Positions 1 through 6,787 of a stretch of DNA of 13,322 bases are shown here, piece by piece (within the stretch, counting starts at the first letter, position 1; every line of letters begins with the position of its first letter). Both the position numbers and the translations under genes were made by a program. The notes beneath the pieces were generated by a model. That model did not search any database. It was given only the letters and a program-made list of their open reading frames with translations, and was not told the origin of the DNA. Location of the stretch: NCBI GenBank assembly GCA_030605085.1, contig JAUWBH010000168.1, positions 1 through 13,322 of the forward strand. Direction: 5' to 3'. The stretch is from Promethearchaeota archaeon. Lineage in GTDB: Archaea; Asgardarchaeota; Lokiarchaeia; Sigynarchaeales; SOKP01.

Positions 1-1398
1 GCCAGCAGCCCATATATCTAAACTTGCAGCAGTATGCCTTCCCGGAGTAGGGTCAAATGCGTAAGAAAAACCAAGAGAACGCAGATATTTAGAATCGTGC
101 ATACCAAGTTCTTGACCCATAGAGGTGATTGCGAATTTCTCGCTTCCTTTACCGATTTTCTCAGAAGCTCTCTTACACCCATCTGCTAAAATATCTCCAA
201 TTCCTTCTCGATTTATCATTTTTTTTAACAATTCAATTACTGCTTCAGAATTGCCCCATGTTAATTCTAACCCACCTGTATCATCTTTATTTATTAAACC
301 ATTCTCAAAACATTCTATAGCAAAAGCTACCGTTGCTCCAGCTGAAATAGTGTCTAAACATGCTCTATTACACATATCATTCAAAGTAAATATGGACATA
401 AGATCATTATTAAGTATTAAAGGGCCAAATGAGGCGCAAGTTTCATATTCTGGACGATGTGTTTCTTCAATACCTAATTCAGGAATTCTCATTATAGCAC
501 CACATCGAATGGGACAAGAAAAACATCCATACGCCTTTTGTTTAAATTTATCTATTTTCATTTCTGAAATTTTATTGAGTTTGTTTAATGGAAAGTCCTC
601 ACTCGCATACCCACCCCAATTTTTTATTGGTGTATCTCCCGAAGTACCCATAAAGACATTACCCGCAGTTGTTCCATACGTTTTAAACGCAATTAGCGTT
701 CTGAATTTAGAGTTATTGACACGATCATTATATTCTTTCGTATATTTAAGTAAAGAATCTTTATCAGCAAGAGAAATTTCCTTATTTCCTTTAAGTACAA
801 TAGCTTTCAGTTTTTTAGAACCCATTACCGCACCTAACCCTGATCTTCCAGCAGCTCTACCTTTATCAGTAATAATACCAGATATTAAGGATAGTTTCTC
901 ACCGGCCTGACCAATACTAGCTACTTGAACCTTTCCATGTTTTTCTTTTAATTTTTCTTCCGTCTCAACTGTGTCTAACCCCCAGAGATCTGAAGCATCT
1001 AAAATTTGTTTCTCATCACCGATAATTGTTATATATTTTGGGCTCTTTGCGATTCCTTTCAATAATATCCCATCATAACCACATTTTTTGATTTCTGGTC
1101 CAAAGAAACCACCACTATTAGCATCGCCCCAGATTCCTGTTAATGGTGATTTACCTGCAACCATGTATCGTCCGCTGAGAGGAGCTACTGTGCCAGTCAA
1201 TAATCCTGGAAAAAATCCTAAAATTGCTTCAGGACCTAAAGGATCAACTTTCGAAGGCATATTATCGTAAATTATTTTAGCTGCTAAACCGTAACCTCCA
1301 AGATATTGACGATAAATCTCCTCTGCTAGTGATTCTTCCTTAAAAGATTCCTGCGAAAGATCAACCCATAATATTTTACCAAAAAATCCATTTGGCAT
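1..1398 (-). CDS. Aldehyde:ferredoxin oxidoreductase family protein (tungstopterin enzyme), C-terminus cut by window edge
   Basis: Predicted cytoplasmic tungsten enzyme that oxidises aldehydes to carboxylates and passes electrons to ferredoxin. The 466 in-window codons start at ATG 1396-1398 (MPNGFFGKILWVDLS) and run off the left edge; full AOR proteins are about 600 residues. The N-terminal domain shows typical AOR signatures: GKSPLTGIWGDANSGG (about residue 85), GIITDKGRAAGRSG and GAVMGSKKLKAIVLKG (about 165-200). The [4Fe-4S] ligand motif C-x2-C-x3-C (GCFSCPIRCG) is at C292, C295 and C299, close to the positions known in Pyrococcus AOR. The fourth Cys ligand would lie beyond the edge. The stretch CNRACLDTIS has Cys where relatives usually have Gly before Leu-Asp, which may affect the pterin-binding loop. 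A purine-rich GAGAGAG lies about 10 nt upstream of the ATG. The next gene upstream is an alcohol dehydrogenase fragment, so aldehyde metabolism is a plausible shared theme. The exact aldehyde substrate cannot be told from sequence. Confidence 0.93.
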   Translation of the reverse strand, partial: MPNGFFGKILWVDLSQESFKEESLAEEIYRQYLGGYGLAAKIIYDNMPSKVDPLGPEAILGFFPGLLTGTVAPLSGRYMVAGKSPLTGIWGDANSGGFFGPEIKKCGYDGILLKGIAKSPKYITIIGDEKQILDASDLWGLDTVETEEKLKEKHGKVQVASIGQAGEKLSLISGIITDKGRAAGRSGLGAVMGSKKLKAIVLKGNKEISLADKDSLLKYTKEYNDRVNNSKFRTLIAFKTYGTTAGNVFMGTSGDTPIKNWGGYASEDFPLNKLNKISEMKIDKFKQKAYGCFSCPIRCGAIMRIPELGIEETHRPEYETCASFGPLILNNDLMSIFTLNDMCNRACLDTISAGATVAFAIECFENGLINKDDTGGLELTWGNSEAVIELLKKMINREGIGDILADGCKRASEKIGKGSEKFAITSMGQELGMHDSKYLRSLGFSYAFDPTPGRHTAASLDIWAAG

Positions 1399-1540
1399 AA
1401 AAATTCTCTCTCATTTAATTATTTAATTTATTTTTTTGCTCTATTTTTTTAACTAATGCTCTATTTTTTAAAAAATTTCGTATTCAGTGGATTTAGATTT
1501 TAAAAAAGAAAATTGTTTAGTATTATTTCAATAAAAAATC

Positions 1541-1554
1541 AAAAAAAAAAAAAA
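1541..1554 (-). terminator. Oligo-T terminator candidate after the ADH fragment
   Basis: A run of 14 A on the plus strand reads as T14 on the transcribed minus strand, about 50 nt after the alcohol dehydrogenase fragment stop at 1606. Archaeal RNA polymerase commonly terminates at such oligo-T tracts without a hairpin, and none is evident here. The rest of 1399-1605 is AT-rich spacer that must also hold the promoter of the AOR gene; an A/T tract at about 1413-1433 is a possible TATA region, but composition makes it hard to single out. Confidence 0.4.
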
Positions 1555-1605
1555 CAAAACTAATAAAGATCTTTGATGATATAATCTAAATTTAATTTTT
1601 TAAAA

Positions 1606-2091
1606 TTAAAGTGCTGCTCTCAGAATATTCAACACATCTTCTTTATTCAATCTTTTTACAAGCCCTATCTGGTTAAATCTGTTCGCAATTTTTTCGAGAT
1701 TTTCTACACCAATATTAAGTTCTTTGAGAGACATCGGTAGATCCAACGATTTAAAGAACTCTTGCGTTCTTTTTATACCTTCTTGTGCCATTGCAAATTT
1801 ATCATTGCTTTCTTCAACGCCCCATACATTTTTCGCTAAATTTACGAATCTATCTGTGGTATCATCGTTTAATACATATTTCATCCAATGTGGAGTTAAG
1901 ATAGCAAGTCCTACTCCATGTGCGATATCATAAAGGGCGCTTAATTCATGTTCGATCATATGAGTTGCCCAATCACCAAATAATTTTCCTAATCCCAATA
2001 TATAATTTAATCCTAAAGTGCTTGCCCACATGAGCTCTGCCCTAGCCATGTAGTCACTAGGGTCTTTAAAGGGTCTTAAAATTTCTTTCAA
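1606..2091 (-). pseudogene. Iron-containing alcohol dehydrogenase, C-terminal half only
   Basis: The 161 residues match the C-terminal, all-helical metal-binding domain of group III iron-containing alcohol dehydrogenases (butanol dehydrogenase-like branch): ARAELMWASTLGLN, then GDWATHMIEHELSALYDIAHG, then a helical tail ending in NILRAAL. Family members are about 390 residues, so about 225 residues are missing, including the NAD(P)-binding Rossmann-like domain and the first two metal ligands (Asp and His). The last two His ligands, in HMIEHELS and DIAHG, remain. The frame opens with TTG 2089-2091 (ATG at 2049, codon 15, is an alternative), and an in-frame TAA lies at 2101-2103. The 45 nt up to the Nre gene hold no remnant of the missing half in any frame. 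The C-terminal part looks uneroded and has no internal stop, so the loss may be recent. A catalytic enzyme is not expected; a stand-alone helical protein remains possible. Confidence 0.75.
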
Positions 2092-2136
2092 TTTAAAGTT
2101 TTAATTTTAGTTTTTTAAACTAATCTCATGGGGGAA

Positions 2137-3468
2137 TTATAAGAAATTGTCAATAGTTCTCTGAGTCTTAATAAAATTAATCAATTTGCTGCTTTTCTTC
2201 CAGTTTTTTAGATCAACAACCAATCCTTCAGTCATTTTACTAAGAGCAGAATCAAAATTGTCCGCTACAACAGGATTAATTGATTCCATAGCATTTTTTA
2301 CAGTTTCTCTTATAACCCATACACCTAAAGGAACAATATACCCAGAGGAAACTTCACGAAAGATCAAAATATGTGCTTGTCTTCTTATTTTATAGAGATA
2401 TTCACAAACAGCTTTTCGAGCTGCATAATAGGCACCAGTTATATTGCTTGCATATGATTTCCTTCCCCTATAAAATTCGTAATCTGTCATTATTTGAGGT
2501 TTTAAATTGCGACTATTTCCTGATAGAGAATTATTCCACAACGAGTTCGGACACCATACTTCATTCATCTCATATGTGAATTTACCTGGGAAGAGTAGAA
2601 TCTTAAAGTGATTGTCGAGATATTTTGCTTCAAAAATCCTATAATCGTTTATTTCTGGGAACTTTTTGATTTCCTTGATTAATCGTTTTGAGATTATATC
2701 GTCAATCGCGGTAATAGCCCATCTTGTAGGAACCAGTTTTCGCCGATTTTTTTCTCCAAGCAATCCAGCTGAAAAAACTCTTTGGATAGACGATAAAGGG
2801 ACATTACCCTTGAAATATAGATGCTCTGATATAGCGTCTTGAGATTTTAAATCTGTGTCTGCCACACAATATTCAACTTTAGGATGTACTTTTACATTTT
2901 CGGTAATTCTAATTTTTTCTGTTATGCCAGATGGTCCCATAGGGATAAAATGATTATCCATCATCATTCGAAGGCTGATTTTTGATAATTTAGTTTCAGT
3001 GTCAACTGGACGAGCCGCCATCGAAAGTTCTTGAGAAGTCTCTAACAATTTTTGAGAACTTAATGAAGGCGTGTTTTTTCGTAAATTCTCGCTAATTTTA
3101 ACATTAATTTTGAAATTATTTCGGACTAAACTACTTCTATAGCGGATTACATCCCCCATCTGCTTTCCAAACCAGAGTTCAGGAGCGTCTAATATGTGAT
3201 AATCGTCTATATTGAGATTAGCCTCAAATTCTTTAAAAGGTACGAGAGGACCAACAGCTACATTTGGATAATTATGTCTACCAACAAAAAACCCAGGCGG
3301 ACTCGCCCCAAAGATCTCCACATTCCGCATTGTTTTTCCAATCTCAAAAGGTATAACAGATTTTAAAATAGATGTTTTTAATAAGATTGGACACATCTTT
3401 TTGCCACATAACATCCTTGCTCCTTTATATCGGAGGCAAATATTTTTTTCTGTCGGGGGCTTTACCAC
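2137..3468 (-). CDS. nreA: Nre family archaeal DNA-repair-associated protein (NreA-type)
   Basis: Archaeal Nre protein (Nre_N plus Nre_C domains), 443 residues, normal family length. Relatives are linked to DNA damage responses and bind the sliding clamp PCNA; the biochemical activity is not settled. The N-terminal cysteine cluster reads CLRYKGARMLCGKKMCPI (residues 11-28): C11, C21 and C26 are kept, but residue 14, Cys in most relatives as I recall them, is Tyr. The family core motifs GASPPGFFVGRHNYPNVAVGP and the later LYFKGNVPLSSIQRVFSAG and VPTRWAITAIDD are clear. The last eight residues, QRTIDNFL (436-443), fit a PIP box (Q-x2-I-x2-F-aromatic/hydrophobic), with Leu in the last position instead of Phe. 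The start is GTG 3466-3468; no in-frame ATG lies between it and the upstream stop, and it places the Cys cluster near the N-terminus as in relatives. It sits 45 nt upstream of the ADH fragment and may be co-transcribed with it. Confidence 0.88.
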   Translation of the reverse strand: MVKPPTEKNICLRYKGARMLCGKKMCPILLKTSILKSVIPFEIGKTMRNVEIFGASPPGFFVGRHNYPNVAVGPLVPFKEFEANLNIDDYHILDAPELWFGKQMGDVIRYRSSLVRNNFKINVKISENLRKNTPSLSSQKLLETSQELSMAARPVDTETKLSKISLRMMMDNHFIPMGPSGITEKIRITENVKVHPKVEYCVADTDLKSQDAISEHLYFKGNVPLSSIQRVFSAGLLGEKNRRKLVPTRWAITAIDDIISKRLIKEIKKFPEINDYRIFEAKYLDNHFKILLFPGKFTYEMNEVWCPNSLWNNSLSGNSRNLKPQIMTDYEFYRGRKSYASNITGAYYAARKAVCEYLYKIRRQAHILIFREVSSGYIVPLGVWVIRETVKNAMESINPVVADNFDSALSKMTEGLVVDLKNWKKSSKLINFIKTQRTIDNFL

Positions 3469-3510
3469 TTTTCTATCTCGAAATTCAATTAACTAAATAA
3501 AAATTCACTA

Positions 3511-3526
3511 CTAAATATAAAAAAAG
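3511..3526 (-). promoter_or_regulatory. Possible TATA box of the Nre gene
   Basis: Read on the minus strand this is TTTTTTTATATTTAG, centred about 48 nt upstream of the GTG start. With archaeal spacing of about 25 nt, transcription would begin near 3490 and leave a leader of about 20 nt. The surrounding spacer is so AT-rich that this is only a candidate. Confidence 0.3.
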
Positions 3527-3616
3527 TATAAGAGTTAAAGTTTTTAATGATTTCTTATTAAACCAATATCATTTCTTCGATTTTTTTAGAATTAAAAATA
3601 AAAAAATAAAGAAATT

Positions 3617-3626
3617 AAAAAAAAAA
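3617..3626 (-). terminator. Oligo-T terminator candidate after the surface-protein gene
   Basis: Ten A on the plus strand (T10 in the transcribed direction) lie 18 nt past the stop codon of the large beta-helix gene, with more T-rich sequence beyond (AAAAAATAAA at 3601-3610 on the plus strand). This suits archaeal oligo-T termination before the Nre gene's own promoter. Confidence 0.35.
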
Positions 3627-3643
3627 TTTTAGGATTTTTGTTT

Positions 3644-6600
3644 TTATTTTGGTTTTCTTCCTAATCTTTTTAATCTTTTCAGTCTCGTTTTTTCAGCTTT
3701 CCTTTCTATCCTTTTCTTTCTAGGTTTAAGAAATATTTCAACGAACGGTTTTCCTATAAATTTCCTTCCTCGTTTTATCAAAGATTTCGAGTCAATTTCA
3801 TTTTTTAGGTACTTTTCCCAAGGTTCTTGAAATTTTTGCCATTCTTCAAAATTTAATTTCTCTTTTAGAAATTCTTCGATGTTCTCAATTTTATCAAAGG
3901 TTTCCGTAACATTTCGAAGAAGTTCTTTTCTCTTTTTTTGGGTGCTATAAGTGATTTTAATTATTAAACCGGCGGACGCACTAATCATGCCCGTAAACAT
4001 TGCTTGAAGCCACCAAGGCAACCCTTCATCTTCAACTGCAGCAGCATCATCTTCTTTATCGGCGGGTTCATCGTCTTCATCGGCGGGTTCATCGTCTTCG
4101 TCGTCATCTTTCGGAGGGGAAGATGGTACTCCTCCGATATTTTTAATAACAACGACCTCTTGATAATCAAATTCGCCTCTACTATCGTTTACGTAAAACC
4201 TAATCGTTATTTCACCATTGGAAAAACTACCCCACAAATTATTGTCTACAAAACCATTGATTTCTTCATCGAGGCTACCAGGTAAATCCAATAAACCGTA
4301 AGGGTCTGAATTATTAAGAGTATACCAAAAGAAATAAGATTCTCCTTCAATTACTTTAACTTTGAATGGAGGGGGATTAGTAGCAAATTCTTGATCTGCA
4401 ATTGGATTTATAACTGAAGCAACTGGACCGTCCCAATAAATAGGGAATTCATCTTCACTATTCATCCATCCATCAATTTCTTGATATGGTGTATCTCCTC
4501 TATTATTATCGTCTTTATCTTCCCCAGAATAATCCTTCCAATAATTACCAAGGGTTCCCACATACCAATTGTTATCTCTACCTACATCTCCAGCGTTTAT
4601 TCCATTATCTAGAAACTCATTCCCAAATATGCGATTTTTTTTACATCCTAATTGTAAAATGATAAGACCATGTTCATCACTATTTTCTATAGTGTTTTTA
4701 GTGAAATTATTGCCCATACTATTATAAGCAACCCCAATCCCTACATTATTTCCTGTAATGGTATTTTCTGAGATATCGGTGGCAAAACACTGCTGTAAAT
4801 ACAACCCGAAGCCAAAATTTTCTAAGAGATAATTTTCTGTAATGGTATTATTATGGCAGGGCAATGTACCTGGCCAACCAAAGTTAATCCCATTTTCAAC
4901 ACTCTGATATATTGTATTGTATGAAATATTATTATTATCGCAAAAACCTTCGAAATTTATTCCATGTAAATTAGAAAAGTTAACCGTATTGCTTATTATA
5001 TCGTTACCGCTGCTCATAAACAAATGTATTCCAACATCATTGTAGAGGATTGTATTATCAAAAAGCGTGTTATTTCCACTAAATTGTAAAACTATTCCCC
5101 ATCCTCCAGGATCGCCACTATTATCAATTAAATTCTTTGATATAACATTTTCTTCGCACTTAAGATGAATTCCATTAATTCCATTTCTGTACAGTCTATT
5201 ATCTAAAATAACATTGTCATGGCTATTGCCTGCTAAAAATATCCCCATATCCGCATTATCTTTTATGACATTTTCCTTAATGACATTATTATTACTGCTA
5301 TTTAAGAATATCCCATGGTCTCCATTATCCCTACATGTATTATTAATTATCGTACCGTTAGATGTTTTATACAAGTATATTCCGGCAGTTTTATTAGGAT
5401 AAATTCCGCTATCTAAAGCTTCGAATAGCGTACAATTTTTAATCTTAAAAACAAGGCTGGACCATTCAATAAAAATAGTTCCATTCGCTTTTGTACCGTT
5501 AATCACTACGTTCTCAATAACATAGGGATCGTCAACAGTTCCATTGCCAGAACACCAAGTTCTTGTAACCGCCCATTGCCAATTGTACGAATTATAACCT
5601 CTGCCATCTATGTGAATTTTACTTCTATTGTGCCCATCGTCCCAAATGGGTTTATAATCTGTAGAATTAGCGTTACCTGTAATGTTATAAGGTATATCGC
5701 CAATCCCATCGTCGTCAGCATCTACGGCTTCTAAACCTAAATCAGTATAATTATCCTTATAATTACCCTTAATCGAATCGTCCCACATATTATCTCTATC
5801 ATCATCCTTGGCGTGTAAGCTATTTCCAATAAAATTATTACGATAAATTTCATTATATTTAGAATAACCAAAAGAACTGTTTAATATCAATACCCCAATA
5901 TTATTGTTGTTTGTTAGGTTATTTCCAACGATTTTATTATACAAACAATCAGTATCTATTTTTATTCCATCTCCGCCCGTACCTGAATCGTCAGTATCAC
6001 TAATTGCATTGTAAGTTATGTAATTACTATTACAACTATCGTTCAGATAAATGCCGTAAAGTTCATTAGACTGTATAATATTTCCCGTAATGTTGTTTGT
6101 ACTGCTTTGGTTATTAAAATATATCCCGATTTTGTTAGAATTTACGGTATTTCCAGTAATGTTATTTTTTTCGCAGCCATTTTCTAAATATATCCCGTAA
6201 GAAAAATCAGTATTTAAATCGTTATCCACAATAGTGTTATTTTTAGAACCGGAATCTAAATGAATTCCATAATTCACATCAGGTTTGGTAGTCGAAAAAC
6301 TATTATCAACTAATTTGCCAAGAGTGGTGTTAATTAATTTTATACCTGCGTATCCGCCATCTGGACCCCCAATATTCTTAAGAATACAACTTTCGATAAT
6401 AAAATACGCGCGGGAATTTTCAATTGTAACGCAGCCAACCGTCTCTGTTCCATTAAAAGTTACGCCTTGAATATAGTAAGGATCTATTTCAGTACCATTA
6501 CCAGAAATGTAAAGTTTTTTACTGGCCCAGGTCCAATTATGTGCCTCCCAACCCCGTGCTGTCGCGTTAATATACAAGGGTTCTCCATTAAGTCCATCGT

Positions 6601-6787
6601 CGTAAAGAGGATAATTATCTTGTGGTGGTCCTCCAGTAATGGGTGGAATATCATATGGAGTGTTGCCAATGCCGTCATCGTCATCATCAATACCAATACC
6701 AGCATAATCGTCCCAACTGTTACCCCGCTCATTAAAATCCCACTCATTATTGATTCCAATGTCATAAGCGTTATTTCCCCAATTTGT
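3644..6787 (-). CDS. Large beta-helix surface protein, 3' part (downstream of frameshift): modules 2 (end) to 4, Ig-like domain, TM anchor, basic tail
   Basis: This frame continues the 5' part after a one-base shift; its first usable initiator inside is TTG 6575-6577, which falls in mid-domain and is unlikely to be real. Residues are numbered from that TTG. The 70 codons upstream of it finish module 2 (NNEWD, then DDDDDGIGNTPYD). Module 3 (about 1-315) and module 4 (about 319-717) each start with a Trp-containing strand and a GNGT-x-x-DPY motif. Each continues with many short NosD/CASH-type right-handed beta-helix rungs (NxITGNxI..NxxGIYL) and ends in an Asp-rich, probably calcium-binding cap such as DADDDGIGDIPY. 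An Ig/fibronectin-like beta domain follows (718-812), then an acidic linker rich in Asp/Glu/Pro (820-850), one hydrophobic span (about 853-877, LPWWLQAMFTGMISASAG) and a roughly 100-residue tail rich in Lys and Arg. Many N-x-S/T sequons suggest glycosylation outside the cell. The ligand is unknown. Confidence 0.85.
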   Translation of the reverse strand, partial: TNWGNNAYDIGINNEWDFNERGNSWDDYAGIGIDDDDDGIGNTPYDIPPITGGPPQDNYPLYDDGLNGEPLYINATARGWEAHNWTWASKKLYISGNGTEIDPYYIQGVTFNGTETVGCVTIENSRAYFIIESCILKNIGGPDGGYAGIKLINTTLGKLVDNSFSTTKPDVNYGIHLDSGSKNNTIVDNDLNTDFSYGIYLENGCEKNNITGNTVNSNKIGIYFNNQSSTNNITGNIIQSNELYGIYLNDSCNSNYITYNAISDTDDSGTGGDGIKIDTDCLYNKIVGNNLTNNNNIGVLILNSSFGYSKYNEIYRNNFIGNSLHAKDDDRDNMWDDSIKGNYKDNYTDLGLEAVDADDDGIGDIPYNITGNANSTDYKPIWDDGHNRSKIHIDGRGYNSYNWQWAVTRTWCSGNGTVDDPYVIENVVINGTKANGTIFIEWSSLVFKIKNCTLFEALDSGIYPNKTAGIYLYKTSNGTIINNTCRDNGDHGIFLNSSNNNVIKENVIKDNADMGIFLAGNSHDNVILDNRLYRNGINGIHLKCEENVISKNLIDNSGDPGGWGIVLQFSGNNTLFDNTILYNDVGIHLFMSSGNDIISNTVNFSNLHGINFEGFCDNNNISYNTIYQSVENGINFGWPGTLPCHNNTITENYLLENFGFGLYLQQCFATDISENTITGNNVGIGVAYNSMGNNFTKNTIENSDEHGLIILQLGCKKNRIFGNEFLDNGINAGDVGRDNNWYVGTLGNYWKDYSGEDKDDNNRGDTPYQEIDGWMNSEDEFPIYWDGPVASVINPIADQEFATNPPPFKVKVIEGESYFFWYTLNNSDPYGLLDLPGSLDEEINGFVDNNLWGSFSNGEITIRFYVNDSRGEFDYQEVVVIKNIGGVPSSPPKDDDEDDEPADEDDEPADKEDDAAAVEDEGLPWWLQAMFTGMISASAGLIIKITYSTQKKRKELLRNVTETFDKIENIEEFLKEKLNFEEWQKFQEPWEKYLKNEIDSKSLIKRGRKFIGKPFVEIFLKPRKKRIERKAEKTRLKRLKRLGRKPK
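4058..4099 (-). repeat. Two 21-bp tandem repeats in the acidic linker
   Basis: Two adjacent 21-bp units (4058-4078 and 4079-4099), nearly identical, encode two copies of an Asp/Glu-Pro-Ala unit (DEPADED, DEPADKE) in the extracellular acidic linker of the surface protein. The 21-bp period keeps the reading frame, so copy number could vary between strains and change linker length without breaking the gene. Confidence 0.7.

Noticed and set aside
125..910. Plus-strand open frame of 261 codons
   Set aside because: It lies wholly antisense to the AOR gene, whose protein is clearly recognisable with its Fe-S motif. The frame shows no domain pattern and is a shadow of minus-strand codon use.
4004..4285. 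Plus-strand frame of 93 codons over the membrane span and linker region
   Set aside because: It is antisense to the acidic linker and Ig-like domain of the surface gene. Its hydrophobic FIGGFIVF repeats are only the complement of the GAT/GAA-rich repeats.
6484..6765. Minus-strand frame of 93 codons near the frameshift
   Set aside because: It is the third, wrong frame of the same gene. The Asp-rich cap (DDDDDGIGNTPYD) is in the neighbouring frame and fits the module pattern.
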